The notes: generated by a model from the letters alone, not told the origin. Positions 1 to 12,400 are shown, numbered from the stretch's first letter. The stretch is 64,000 nt of DNA from Sipunculus nudus (GCA_026874595.1 CM049306.1:90621142-90685141), one strand, 5' to 3'. Numbers and translations are program-made.

Positions 1-2
1 AG

Positions 3-110
3 GAGTTCTTTCACCTTACGAAGACACAGGACGAATGGCGTGAGGTGGCAGCAGGATTTCAGGAGCGATGGCAATTCCCACATTGTTTGGGGGCGTTAGA
101 CGGGTGTTAG
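3..110 (+). pseudogene. PIF/Harbinger (HARBI1-like) transposase fragment, cut by window edge
   Basis: An open frame enters from the left edge and stops at 108-110. It reads EWREVAAGFQERWQFPHC followed by LGALDG. The family hallmark is a W-x-FPxCxGAxDG segment just before the first catalytic aspartate of DDE_Tnp_4 nucleases, and that Asp is present at 99-101. In the family a G-K/R-H-V stretch normally follows; here Cys and two stops come instead. Either the copy is broken or an intron begins near 105. HARBI1-like nucleases are transposon-derived and are also domesticated in animals, and 35 codons cannot separate the two. Recognition is by motif memory only. Confidence 0.62.
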
Positions 111-2565
111 TAACAGTGAACTATAGTTTTAGGGTATGTTTGAGCAACCTAGAAATAATGCAAAAATGCTCATCTGTCGTGGAGTGACCATACACGCAGG
201 GGGCCATCCCGAACCCCCCCCCCCCCCCCCCCCCAAGAGATTTATGTGTAATTAGAGTATAACATATAATCTTATTTATAGGTACATGACATTTTCAATA
301 TATAGACATCTCGTGTCATATAAAAATGTTGATATCATATTCCATTCTGGTATGACAGCATAATATGAATACAATTTTCCTGGGCTACATAAATAATAAC
401 CAAAAGTAATAGGATCCAGGTTTTGTATATAAATTGCTCATCCAGTCCCATAGACCCAAAGAAAATCGTAAAACAGGTGTTTTTTATTCAGGTTTCACCA
501 CGGCTAGCCGGGTATCAGCTTCCTGGTCTTGATTCCGGTCAGTAGATGACTGCATGGCGCGGTAGATTACCATCTCTACTATTATCTAGACCTCTTTGGT
601 ATATAAGCTGTAGGACTTACTTTTTCTCATTCAAACTTTAATTAACCTCCCCCCCCCCCTTCGCCTAAAAACTGGGAAACGCATAACAATTACGCTTAAT
701 ACAGGAAGAAGCAAGCGCCCAATAGTTTGTTTTCTTCACTAGATCTGAATTTACATTCCAGGCAAACTTGTTCAACTAGGCAAGCCCTGATGGCAATCCT
801 AGAATAGATTTTTCTTGGATTTTAAATACAGCTGCTACACAGACTTATTGGAAACAGGCATGTATTGAAGGTCAATCATGAATCCATGGCTCTCAGTAGA
901 GCCAATACTTCGCCAAGGCAAAACGTGTTTGCTGAATCCGCACCAAATTTTAATGCAGTCGTCCATACCAAAGTGTCATAGACTTTGGTAAAATGTTGAT
1001 TTTCAGTTAGCCTGTTAACAGACAATCAAAAGGTCAAATACACAAACAGACACGGGTGCAAACATGTCATCTTGAGCTTAACTATTAGAGGTTTTAATAA
1101 CGATTCTACATCCTTACTGTAACCCATAACGCTGCTTCTGGGAAACAGTTTGTTCACGGCTGTCGCAGATTCTGTTCGGCTGGTAGTTCTTGTCAGGCCA
1201 TTTGTAGCGATCTCGGTGCCAGAAAAATCCAGCAGAGGTTATAGTATAAGCCTCATCATGGTAGCTCGGGGGTTTGTGATTCTGGGTTGATGGTTGCCAG
1301 GTTAGTTTTGGGATCATTACGTGTAGGAATATTTGCCACGGTGTCAGTGGATTTCCGCCCGAGACCAGCGGGGTCGGCTCGTGAGTGGCATTTATTCAGA
1401 TCGCAGCCAGTTAATACTTGAGCCGGTACTCCGGCACAGGTCGAACCCTCCAAATGAATGGCTGTAAACGGAGCAAGAGAAGGCAGCAAGTACCGCCTGT
1501 CACTCAGGTTGACCATCAATAAAACTCCGGACAAAAGTCCTATTTACATCTACAGACTCGCGTTTATTACGTTTCCAGGGCAATTGCGGCTTGTGTATAA
1601 ATGATATCATCCCGACCAATACATGTTTGCAGTGCCATCAAATAAAATTCACGTCACATGTGTTAAGTGTTTTCGTGTTCCTCTTAAAGCGCAGAAAACT
1701 GAGACTTGAAGAAATAATTGTAGTTTGGGCTATTTGTTTTACACACCCGGCTATACATGTACATGACAAGATGTATCGATATATAAAAAAGCACTTTCTA
1801 GAGATGAAGTGCCAAATGCTGATGAAACCAGCTACACTTCTTTGTGTTCATGCACCATGACGCATTAATCTGTCCAAATCCTGACATAAATGGATTAACT
1901 GCTTGTGTTTTATACAAGCTGCTTGTGCTCCGCAGTAACGGGAAGTGCAAGATCTAATTGGATCACGCTCCTCATCCATTTTATTGTTGGGTCCTTCCTG
2001 TCTCTCTCCTGTCAGATATGTCAGGTGACCTCCTTGAGTAACGTTATAGGCCCCTGCTTTCTGATTAGAACATGGCGCACATGCATTAATCACAACTATT
2101 CTCTGAGTTACGTTACCTAGAACTGAGTCATGGGGCATATGACTAAGGCAAAAGGCTTTGGGGCCAGAAATATATTTTTCACACTTGAGTAGGGGTAGTG
2201 TTGTCTTTGACATTTAGGTATGCATAAAAACACGGTTGATGTTGGTCAATATCTTGCTGACACACTTATTACCGAATAACATTATGGCGACCATTGACAT
2301 TTTGGATGTGTGAACATATTTCTCTTATTTCATGTCGAGATAAAGACATTATTGTAATCCAGTCAAGCAGCAAAAACATTGGTTGTGACAGGTTATCGAT
2401 GTTATAATTTTTTAATGGCAAAGATAGGTTATTTATTTATGTGGAATAATACCACATTCACGTAAAGGCTAGCGCCATTCCGGTCCTCTGACATGAGAGA
2501 GCCTACGACCAGCGTACCGGCTGCACTGGCTGATTCATCCTTCAAGGAGGAACGCACTTTAGGGC
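111..2565. other. Non-coding stretch
   Basis: No convincing exon was seen on either strand. It holds a 21-base C run at 214-234 and an 11-base C run at 649-659. The open frames here are short, lack recognisable motifs and overlap on both strands. Confidence 0.5.
214..234. repeat. (C)21 homopolymer
   Basis: Uninterrupted run of 21 C, one of about twenty long poly-C/poly-G runs in the window. Read on the minus strand it is G-quadruplex-capable. Confidence 0.95.
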
Positions 2566-3228
2566 TCTAATAGCATGCAAATATTTTCATCATACCTGAT
2601 AATGCATTATGGCCGACAAGTACGCTGTAACTTGACATAACCCAGACCAATCGTTAGCTTTTTTAGTATAATTTATTACAACACCTAACAGGAACGAAAA
2701 AAAAAATTCGTTTAAACCCAGTATATTGATGAATCCCTCCACATGTTTGTTGAATGTCTGACTGCGTTAATACAAGCATGGCTCGCGCGGGTTACAGGAC
2801 GCATCCAACTTGTACGCGATGCGGTAAATGACTCGTTGCCTTGGAAACGGAGTTTCAGTTTGGGTTGTGAGTTGTTTTTTATTGCATTTATATACATAAA
2901 TATATCACAACAATAACAACACTTTTACATTAAATAACAAACAGCAATCACATATAGTTTCAAAACACAATAACATGTGGAATTATTAATAGCTATATCT
3001 TATTTACCAGATTCTGTATTATTTAATTTTTCATGACAACATAAGACATTAAACTTGACAAATAGACATACATTATTAATCAGGATAGCATGTGAGTTCA
3101 CATGTATTCTTTTGTGCGAATTCATCATTCGTAGCCTAATGTTAAGATTATGGGCTGTTTACAACGATATGTTTCCATGATGGAAGACCACTTCGATGCA
3201 TTTCTCGATATGCCTTGTAAAACACCTC
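2566..3228. repeat. Dispersed repeat family D, copy 1 (interrupted)
   Basis: This segment is similar by eye to 17,830-18,240 in the same orientation. Shared blocks include cagaccaatcgt, gtttgttgaat, a conserved gtttcagtttgg block, and attatgggc followed by a gttta block. The match runs from a shared atgcaaatatt to a shared cattyctcgatat. Copy 1 is longer because 217 bases are inserted at 2,874-3,090. No coding frame persists in both copies. Confidence 0.75.
2874..3090. mobile_element. 217-bp insertion with 8-bp target-site duplication
   Basis: Comparison with copy 2 of the host repeat (17.83-18.24 kb) gives the empty-site state. In copy 1 the octamer TGTGAGTT occurs at 2,866-2,873 and again at 3,091-3,098, and everything between is absent from copy 2, which has a single tgtgagct. 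The insert is AT-rich, starts gttttttattg, ends ggatagca and has no terminal inverted repeat that I can see. An 8-bp duplication is typical of hAT transposons, but LINE-mobilised short elements are also possible. Confidence 0.7.
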
Positions 3229-5147
3229 AAACAGTCCAACTATAAGTGCTTAAATTGAGTGTAATTTAAGCGCATTGCGAGTGTTCCAGATTTCTTATGA
3301 GTGAAGACACCGAGAAGTAGATGGTTAAGTATATTGCTTGACCTCGACGTCAAAATGATATCCGGGAAAACATATCCTTATATAGAATACTTAGACACAA
3401 GATTGTGGACACATCAAGGGCCAGACGTAGTTTTAAAACGGCCTCCCATTTACCGGTTTTTTACCAACTGTATACCCTTAATTCCGTCTTGCGTCTTGTG
3501 ACATCCGAGTTTTAGTGTATAAGCAAATTGGCAAACTCCATGAGAGGTTTAAATTTATATTTTTTTGTCGACTGGCTCATTTCCGCACCTACTGATACAG
3601 CGAGCACATCACCAGATGGTTCCGGCCATTTTGGTCACTTCTGGCTTCGTTTCCAGGACTGCTGTCTTCATGAAAGGTGATAGAAGGAACGGAAGGGAAT
3701 CTTTCGGTTCGTCAACACATCTGCCGATTTGTCCCTGCAGGATTTTTTTTCCAGAATTAACATAGCAGATTTTTGTAGCCGATTTTTCCGGCCAAAATTT
3801 TTAAACAATTCGGGTGGGCAGCATCCTACCAAACCTACCAGTTTCTTTTGGCCGCAAAGTATCGGCCGAAAAATCATTATCCTCTAGGCCCAGGTTATTT
3901 TCCATACGAAATGTCTGTGAGATCTAGAACCTGAGGCTCCCACAGCGTCAATTAAATCTTGTAGACCGGTATACGGGCCTCTCCCGGGAACAACACTGGA
4001 CGTTCCTTGCATTTAGTTAATCACAAAGAATTCCCTGAAATAGTATGACTAATAAACAGAGGGATCCAGTATATGATATAATGGGCTGATAGGCTTTCTG
4101 GACAGACGGTTTTTAAGGTTAGTAGATTTGAGTATTGAGTCGTATGTCTGGTCGTTCAATTATGATATTTATTTAATTACGATTCTCACCATTCAAAGAT
4201 GAGAGAATGCAGCGCAGTTTGTAGTCACGCGCAAGGACTAATTTACAAATGCGGATGCAAGTTTTTAATTTTAACAGGGTGGGGGATCAAAATATATTAA
4301 GGCTATGCTAATGTCCATGTTCGATAAAATTAAATGTTTTGAATAATGATTTCAGTGATACTCTCCAGCGAATGTATAGTGAGATTAGATAAAGTGTATA
4401 TTTAAGGATATTATGAGCATATTCTTTTGGCACTATTCCGGAGTTAGTTAACAAGAGTCTGTGGTCAAAAGAGTCAGCCCCGAAACCCAAGTACCCCGGT
4501 TCGGTGCTTTTTTGGTGTCCATCAAAAGCGGCATGTACACCGATATTGCAACCTACCGCAAACCTACCACCAGAGATCGTTTCTACTCCAAACGAACATA
4601 TTCCAGTTTAGGACTGTAGAACGCGGGAGTTCTTGTCTAAACTGTCAAACATCAAAATTAAAATTTGTAACAATTGAACAAACAGCCCTCTCTTTACATT
4701 ACACGTATACGCTTCCCAAATAGTATACGTATGTCGTGAAATCCTTACCATAAACAATTCAGTTTCATGTAATTTGCCTCGAAACAATTCTTTTCCAGCA
4801 TATTTCACCGACTACATTTAACTTCTCAATATATTATTGGTTATTTCGAAAACCCATAGTGGAGAAACGATGTCTTTAGCCACAATCCCTATCTAGCAAA
4901 GTCGTACTCTTGTGAGTCTGATTCTGAGCTGTCTAAGGAGAAATCTGTCATGGTGTATTTCATGTGGTATAGTGTATCTTCTTTATAGGTTCTATACATT
5001 ATAACTGCGAACAAAGGTCGTAGTTCAACTATCTGTTTCTCTGCTGTGGACGCAGCGACGTGATGTACGTTTAATAGACTGTACTTATACTGTACTTATT
5101 CTGATTGGCAGCATGCTCTGTGGCTTACATGGTTATACATCTCAGTT
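3229..5147. other. Non-coding stretch
   Basis: No exon, RNA gene or recognisable repeat was found. Only short unrelated open frames occur on both strands. Confidence 0.45.
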
Positions 5148-5382
5148 ATATATAAAGTGCTACATGATCTTGCACCAGCTTACCTGGCTGAACTCGTCAC
5201 CCCATACAAACCGACCAGAACCCTCAAGTCGCGGGGTAGAAATTTTCTAGAAGTGACTTCGTATTATCTGAGGACCTACGGAGGGAGATCATACCGCGAT
5301 CTGGAACAGCTTACCCGATGATTTACGAGACGCCACTACACTTGAATATTTAAAAATGGACCGAAGAATTACCTTTTTGTGA
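5148..5382 (+). pseudogene. LINE (CR1/Jockey-like) ORF2 C-terminal remnant
   Basis: One frame gives YKVLHDLAPAYLAELVTPY, then KPTRTLKSRGRN and an EVTSYYLRTYGGRS block. After a frameshift near 5,285 another frame continues DHTAIWNSLPDDLRDATTLE and closes with TGA at 5,380-5,382. The paired motifs LHDLAPxYLxxLVTPYxPxR and WNSLPDDLR...LExFK are the standard C-terminal tail of non-LTR retrotransposon ORF2, downstream of the reverse transcriptase. The 5' remainder is absent, as expected for 5'-truncated insertion. The copy is dead through the frameshift and truncation. Family assignment beyond CR1/Jockey-like is uncertain. Confidence 0.82.
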
Positions 5383-8300
5383 TACTTATTAAGTGTAAAT
5401 TTGAAACATAACTAGTGGATAAAGATCCCTATAATGTCTATGAATACATAACACTTACCTTATTTTTGTTTCACCATATACATATAGTCATATTTAGTCG
5501 TTTTTATCTCGGACTTGCATAAATTAACCTTTATGGGTTTAACTTTTATTATCACAATCTTATCGTATTACCGCTTGTGAGCAGTTCGTTGGATGAGCGC
5601 TTTATAATTGTGCAATGACCACGGGCAGGGTAGAACAGTCGTAACACATGGGCGTGTTAATAGTAGCACGTACGATGTATTGGTGAGTTGTATTGCGTAT
5701 GGCATTGACACACACATTATAAATAAAACGTACCATCATATGCCATAATGTCTACCTGGGATTTCTAAGCACCTCTGTTATTTTAAGTTTTATCTATCAG
5801 TTGGTTATATGAAAATATACATGGGCTTGAAATTGATTGATTCATGATCTTATTAACAACATATACACCTATTTTGTAAGGACACCAACATGACTATTCA
5901 ATATTAGATGCAGTATACATTATCGTAGACCGTTTTGGGGTAAGAAACTTAGGCCTATATAGGTTCATTGTTTCTGTGTTCATCACATGTGAAAGAACAG
6001 GCAGAAGGAACTTTCAAAAACGACCTTGAATCGGGACCGGCTGTCGGGCTCAGTACTGGTTGACCGCGACAGATGCTTTAACTCAAACTGTACTGTTTAT
6101 GAAATTGACATGTTACCAAGGTAACTTTTTTTCGTCCACCCCGGAGGACTAGCTGTGTCTGGTATATAGACCATATAATATAAACGAAGCGTCGCTTATC
6201 TCCCTCTCGATACACTAAGGATTCTTCCAAGTAAATAACAGTATCATAGGTGCTTTGGCACAGAAATGCAAAAAATACGCGTGAACGTGTACGTATGTCA
6301 ATGTTTGGTTTTAATCTTCATCAACGGTCCAGTGATATCCTAGAATGGCATTATGAATGATTCAGCTCATTCGTGACATAAATACATTTTATCGCAAAAC
6401 TATTTAATCTACGCTTTCTTAAATGGTGTTTTTACATATTTTCCCGCAAAAAAATAAAATTGCCGACGACCTGGTAGGGTCACGATTGGGACAGGGTCTT
6501 AATTTCAGGAGAACACATCGGGGCCCGACCTGAGCGCGGAGCTTATCAAGTCGGAGTGGAAATGAGGCCGTATTTGGAGGATTACACTTGGCTGCGTCTG
6601 ATCTATAAGTATTCCATCCCGGGCGCTCTGTCCCGGCTGACCCGGCTTATGTCATCCACATGGTCGTAATTTAATTTATCCGAGTGGTTACAGGTTTGGG
6701 GGCACCCTACGGCTCCCGTTCACAGCTCCCTTATATTCCTTATCCGGTTTCAATATCCCCTAACACGATGGTTTATGAAATGAACCTGACGCGAGAGAGC
6801 TCTCAGAGACGAGGAAAAAACGTCCTATAATTCAGCTAAGTATCTTCATATGAAAGCCGTAATGTGTTCCGTTCGAGGTCTGGCTATAAACGCCATCTCT
6901 TGACGGGTTAACCGGGAAGGACACCCAGACACCGTATACTCTTTCAGTATTTCAGCTAAATATATCTGAAAGAAAAACCTGATGTAAGGAGGCTATACAA
7001 AAGCTCTGGTGAGAGGAAAAAGTCGATGTAGGCCAAAATGCCATCTTGAATTTAATTACAAACCCGCCACATGGGGTATGTCATTGAACTAAACCTGGAG
7101 GGGCGTTATTGATTTCAAGTAAGTTGTCGGCAAAATTGTGATCTCGAGGCTCCGTTTTCATATTTTTCATGTTTTCCTTTATGTATCCAGGCCTACGTTC
7201 AGCAGGTATTAAAGTTTGCAGCAAAGACGCTGTTAACAATGGCATGCCCTGCTATGGATAGAACGATAGCACAAAAAGAATGAAAAAGTAAGCTAGGCAG
7301 AGTTTTTCCTGCCGTCTGACGACTTGATCACCAGAATTAAAAATAGCAGCTTGACAGTGATTTAAATACCAGGTGACGCATTTTTCCTGCTTTCTGTAAC
7401 GTTGTAAGGCTGTAGTTATTTATATCCGACTTTCTATCAGTCTAATTTGGAGGTCAGCGCTTGTCAGTCGGCTTCGGTAAATACATTTGCACTGTAAAGA
7501 AATGCTCAGCTCGCCTTAACTGTAGGTAAAAAGGTATGGGCTTTTCTTAACTTATGTACCAGACTTAAGGTCATATCACTACAATCCCCTCCAGTCTTTC
7601 ATATTTACAGACCCAAGATAACGCGGCTTTCTTGCATTTTTTTAACGTCTGAAGACTGTCAGCTAACCTCTTCATGTCTTAACTGGGAAACGTTTCCCTT
7701 AAGTGATGAGACTTACTCGTGTATTCATGTGATGTGATGTATTCATCTGGAATGGCACTCATTCGGATCACAGGGGTTCAATTTGTAAATTCCATTCCTC
7801 AGGATTCTTTAAGAGACGATAAACCTTTTATTCCTCGGTAACTTCATTCAAAGCTATCCCATCATTCAGGAGATACACTCACATCTTTCAGCTACTAGTA
7901 TATATGGCAAGTTCTGCCTGTTTGAACTTCTTGTATTATCCGAGTTTTGATATATGTTTATACCTATTATACCTAAATCATTCGCGTATACTATATATGC
8001 GAATGTAAGGGATCACACGGGTTCATACCGATGTCAAATTTATGTGTTCGTCAGCGGAGCGAATGAAAAATTACCAAGTGACAATCCACTTATTTAAAAA
8101 TAAAGTGCACTCGCAATATTAGAAATGTTGATAAAGTAAAATAATATCATGAACAACCCTGACAGACCAAGTAAACTGCTGCTAACTAATGAAATAGCAT
8201 AAAACACTATGCGTATATTATGCAATGTTCTCCAGCAGTTTAAAAACCAATTCCAGATGGAGAATGAGTCACATTTGCACTGAAATTTAATGCAGATGTC

Positions 8301-9092
8301 ATCTGTGGTTAACAACCAGTTGTATAAAAGCTTATGAAGAATTAATTAACTCAGCGGTGATAGCATTGTTGTTTGTACACCCAGTGTTTAATATCATGGA
8401 CACTATTATCACTGAAATTTCCAACTACTGTTTCTGGAAGGCATCAGACTTCATTCTGTTTGATCCTCTGTTAACAGAATATGACAGCTTTTATGCAACT
8501 GTATTCTATTGAAGCAGTAACCCTTAAAATTGTCACACAAAACAATCAATATCTAGTTTGTACAGTTTATGGTAGTCATGTTGTCAAATATTTATTTCAC
8601 AATTCAACATTTTTACTCCTCGCGTACATTTTGAGTGTATTCATATAGGACAGTGTGCTTGTAAGCCTTTGCATTGACAATATATATATAACACGTAGAG
8701 CTTTATATATTTTGCTGCTTTGTATTTGTACAAGAATAAACGTTATGTTTCCGGGGATGTTTGTGGAATTTCCAGTAAAATCATTCTCTGCTTTTCTCTA
8801 GATACGTTTATCTCTGATTATTTTCCTGGAAATGCAAATTTTCTCAACAAGCCTAAAGGACCCATATGTTTAACACACTATGTCGTCACATCTATGGCTG
8901 CCAAGAATCATCTCCGTGAATGTTATATTATGAAAAATAGGATTCATATTATAAAACTAAAATTATAAGGAAGAACATGTTTCCACTTAATAATTGATGG
9001 AAACAGGGATCAATCGTAGACCGCTACACTAGAATGATAAAAGAAATACACGTAAAGCGTGCGTTGTACGTGCGTGCAGTTTTAAATTACGG
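5383..9092. other. Non-coding stretch with GC-rich island
   Basis: No supported exon. The block at about 6,510-6,760 is clearly more GC-rich than its neighbours (ggggcccgacc, cccgggcgctctgtcccgg) and carries no open frame that looks coding, so it may be a conserved non-coding element. The rest is AT-rich and featureless by eye. Confidence 0.4.
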
Positions 9093-9305
9093 TCACCAAG
9101 TGCCAAAAAACCCACGGGAGTACTTTGGCATGTTTCCTTTTGGACTGTCGTCTACAACCTTGGTCCATCGGGCACGGCACCGGACGACGTTGACATAGAT
9201 CAGTGCTTGAACGCCGGCAGTTTCGGGGACAATATTTGCTCTGTAAAGCTTCGTGCCGCTGCAGAAATGAATTGACGTTTTCCGGAGGTTTGTTGAGGAT
9301 CCCAT
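9093..9305 (-). other. Unrecognised open frame, possible exon
   Basis: The minus-strand frame from the ATG at 9,305 encodes about 70 residues, including SIHFCSGTKLYRANIV and QALIYVNVVRCRARW. It ends ...FFGT followed by TG-GTGACC, so a splice donor at about 9,097 is possible. A TGA lies two codons upstream of the ATG. A second minus frame over the same DNA is also open, which weakens the case. I do not recognise the product. It could be an exon, a transposon piece or chance. Confidence 0.22.
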
Positions 9306-9698
9306 TAATCATTCTGTGAAACACCCATGAGCAACCCTTCAACCTGCCTGCTTTGCCATGGATCTTTCACATTTGTATTTTTTCTCAAACGCTTCAGATC
9401 TTCTCTGATCAAATCATATACTATACCCTAAGTCTTATATTACTTTTACTCATGAATATTTTAAGTCATAACATTTGAATGTCATGTTTTCGCTTTATAT
9501 TTCAATTTGTAGATTCACAGTCAAGTATAGCGGCGGTACGCGCTTCCCTTCAAACGATAATAATAAACGTTGGTCTAGGAGCGGATGATGAATCGAATAT
9601 TAAACTGAAATTCCAGTATCAGCAGACCTGATAAATTTATTCTGTTACAATCAATCACTTTTTAAAAAAGCAAGCTCTCCAAAATGATACTTAAATCG

Positions 9699-9699
<1 letters not shown>

Positions 9700-9740
<41 letters not shown>

Positions 9741-9780
9741 ATGTATATATGTATGTATATATATATATATATATATATAT
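9700..9780. repeat. (TA)n microsatellite, interrupted
   Basis: Dinucleotide TA repeat with a gtatgtata-type interruption. It ends exactly where the TGTTAC terminus of the LTR at 9,781 begins. Confidence 0.95.
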
Positions 9781-10511
9781 TGTTACAGGTGCCTGTTTTG
9801 TTGTGCGCAGGTGTGTTACATGTGTCTGTTGACATTCTGATTCGTATAGCGCAGGCATGGTTCGATGCTATGGGAACCTCGCTTGTTGGGCGCTGTGGGG
9901 TCTGAAGCGTAGAGATACAGCGTTCTTTGTTCTAGATGTTTCAGGTCTGTTCTTGTGCGTGTGTATTGTTCTTTGGAATTTTCCAGTTCTAGAATTTTCA
10001 GGTGAGAAGCTAAAAATTAGGGGCTGTGTTTAGAGCCGGCAGAAAGGAATTACCAACGAGCACTAAGAGTGTTACTTTCTCATCAGTTGTGAGACCTTTT
10101 CCGATAATTGCAGTGCTGTCAGATATTCAACGGACTTAATACAGATTTAATGCGGACTGTCTCCAGTTTGCCTTTGTATTATTACTATTTACGTGGGTTA
10201 TTTATGTTAAAGGATTCTTGTTGAACTGTGACAGTGGTGGTATCCAGAAATCAAAGCCTAGGATCCGGACACTCTGGTACTGTACATTTTATTGTTATAC
10301 TATGTAATTGTTTTGACTTAGTGTATTGTAATGATTGGTTTGTTCTAAGAAAAAATAATAATTGTTTGTTAACAAAAATGCACTGACTTCTTTTTTCATT
10401 CCCCTAGAAATTTCACGCTGCCGAGTGTTGCAGAACCTGATTTTTTTATCTCCGTAACAAAATTTGAGCCGATCACGATTATGTGATCTGTTGTTATTAG
10501 GTTCCGTAACA
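9781..10511 (+). mobile_element. 5' LTR of a SCAN-Gag (Gmr1-like) retrotransposon
   Basis: The 731-base segment begins TGTTACAGG and ends CCGTAACA, giving TGTTAC/GTAACA inverted ends with the usual TG...CA. It is placed immediately before a tRNA-Pro-like primer site and a Gag remnant. No second copy (3' LTR) was found in the window. The left flank is a (TA)n tract, so the target duplication cannot be read. Confidence 0.75.
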
Positions 10512-10517
10512 TAAAAT

Positions 10518-10535
10518 TGTGGGCTTGTCCGGGAG
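10518..10535 (+). promoter_or_regulatory. Primer-binding site, tRNA-Pro type
   Basis: TGTGGGCTTGTCCGGGAG differs at 3 of 18 positions from TGGGGGCTCGTCCGGGAT, the complement of the tRNA-Pro 3' end used by many retroelements. It lies 6 bases after the LTR end. Confidence 0.75.
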
Positions 10536-10643
10536 GCTTAACAGTTATGAAAATTTATTAGGCCTTGACCTAGACACACTGTTTACAATACATTGTTAAC
10601 AAAATTTATCTCAGTGGTTTTTGTTATTGTTTTAACATCTTAC

Positions 10644-11945
10644 ATGGCAGATTTAAACCTGAGGCATTTGTTGAAGATCCCGACCCTGATCAACTCGAAC
10701 AGTTGACAAAAGATCAGTTGTTGCGTTTGGGACAACACTTAGGGCTAGGTGTGAAAAAAGCTTTGAGAATGCCTGATATCATTGCTAAAACCATGCAAGA
10801 TTCAGTTAGAAAAGGTTTAATTGAAGAGAGTGAAGTGGAAACATAAAAAAAATGACAGCCTTGCTATGCAGTTAGAATTAAAAAAGGAAAGAAATGCAAC
10901 ATGTGCTAGCATTAAAACAGTTAGAATTAGAAAAAAAAAACAAAGAGAAGAGAGGGAATTAGAAAAACAAAGAGAAGAGAGGGAAGAACATGAAAGGTTA
11001 GAAAGAGAAAGACTAGAAAAAGGAAAAAAATTAGTTAAAACGACTGGAGTTAGAAAGACTTAAACTAGAATATGGTTTACATGCTGCCCCAACTCACCGG
11101 TTTGATGTTACCTACCACATCAGACTTGTCCCATCTTTTCAAGAAGAGGTTGATAAATATTTCTTACACTTTGAGAAAGTAGCTGAAAATTTAAAAAAGG
11201 CCTAAGGAAAATTGGACTATGCTATCACATTCGCATTGACTGGAAAGGCCAGAGAAATTTATACAGAGCTTTCAGGAGAAGCCGCTGCTGATTATGAATT
11301 GGATAAACGGTTAATCCTAAAAGGTTATGAGTTAATTCCGGGGGCTTTTGTAATTACTGCCAGAAATTCAGAAAATGGGGAAAAGCGCAAAGACCAGACC
11401 TATGTAGAATTTGCTGGGACGAAAGAGCAGTAATTTGATCGCTGATGTGGTTCTAAAAATGTAATGAAAGATTATGACAGTTTGCGTCAGTTGATTTTGC
11501 TTGAAGAATTTAAGCGCTGCATGCAAATGTTAAAACTTTTCTTGATGAGAAAAGTCCTGAAATACTTGACATTGCTGCTCCATTAGCTGATGATTATTCA
11601 TTAACACATAAAATGTCCTTTACTAGCAAATCAAACCAGTCATTCATAGAAAACAAAAACGTAAACCAGTATATCAGTAAAGTTTAAGGCGCAGTCACCC
11701 AGTACTAGTAGTTCTGAAAGTTCAACAAAGTCCATTACTACACCTCAGTCCACGTCCACTGTGTCTGAGTCTAACAAAGACCAGTCATTTTCAAAGAAAG
11801 TCTGTAATTACTGCAAAAAGGTAGGTCATCTAATATCTGACTGCTAGAAACTTACAAATAAACCAAAGAGCAACCCTTCTGGTTTTGTTTCAAAATCTAT
11901 GCATAGCATAGTACAAGAGCCAAGTCCTTTTCATGTAAATAAGGG
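10644..11945 (+). pseudogene. Decayed Gag with SCAN-like domain and zinc knuckle
   Basis: Pieces in shifting frames follow the domain order of Gmr1-type/SCAN-related Gag. First is a start near 10,644 with a one-base shift, then an N-terminal helical segment (LEQLTKDQLLRLGQHLGLG). Next comes a charged coiled coil rich in REEREEHERLERERLEKG (~10,920-11,040). A SCAN-like region follows (HIRLVPSFQEEVDKYFLHFE near 11,118, then LTGKAREIYTELSGEAAADY). Last is a CCHC knuckle, C-N-Y-C-K-K-V-G-H-L-I-S-D-C, near 11,804-11,847. There are several frameshifts and stops (TAA at 10,844; TAG after the knuckle). Gag packages element RNA into particles. No protease or polymerase follows, and the body is cut off at about 11,960 by a (TA)n tract and another LTR. 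Confidence 0.82.
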
Positions 11946-12104
11946 GTACAACTCTAAGGGGTATATATATATATATATTGTTATGGGCGGGCGGGGTCCA
12001 GACATGTAACACGTGATCGGCAGATATGGCTCGAAGACTTACCGCGGAGAAAAACCTGAGACGCTGAGAACGACTTTGAAGTTCCGAGCTACGTCATCCT
12101 ACTG

Positions 12105-12110
12105 TATAAA
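12105..12110 (+). promoter_or_regulatory. TATA box of LTR family 2, copy 1
   Basis: TATAAA within tgtataaatag, preceded by the acgtcatc block shared with the copy at 26,274-26,279. Position conservation between copies supports promoter function for the element. Confidence 0.55.
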
Positions 12111-12134
12111 TAGAGAACAATATGTAGGACCCCG

Positions 12135-12136
<2 letters not shown>

Positions 12137-12166
<30 letters not shown>
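12137..12166. repeat. (GA)n microsatellite
   Basis: About 15 GA units inside the LTR-like sequence, followed by a GACA-type tract to ~12,190. Confidence 0.95.
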
Positions 12167-12167
<1 letters not shown>

Positions 12168-12400
12168 GGATAGACGGACAGACAGACAGAGTTTATATAA
12201 TCAGAGAATAGAGCTGAGTGTGAGAGTGTGTGAACACCAGCGGTACTTAATATTGTTTCATTTGTATAGGTTCCATTTGCTTTTCTTTTAAAAACTGTTC
12301 ACAGAAAACCTTGGGCGAGAGAAAGGTTTATTTAATTAATGATGAATAACCTTTACACTTTATAGATCCATAATTATTTAGCAAAGAAATAAAGCACCCA

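Larger units (their letters stand above)
11979..12400 (+). mobile_element. LTR-like sequence of family 2, copy 1 (3' end unclear)
   Basis: It starts TGTTATGGGCGGGCGGGG directly after a short (TA)n tract. It shares layout with 26,145-26,557: gagaaaaaccc, a cgtca-cc block, then tgtataaata. The TATA box starts 126 bases from the LTR start here and 129 bases there. A (GA)n expansion at 12,137-12,166 and a GACA/GACG tract follow the promoter. I cannot place the 3' terminus; ~12,400 is an estimate from the length of copy 2. Confidence 0.55.
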
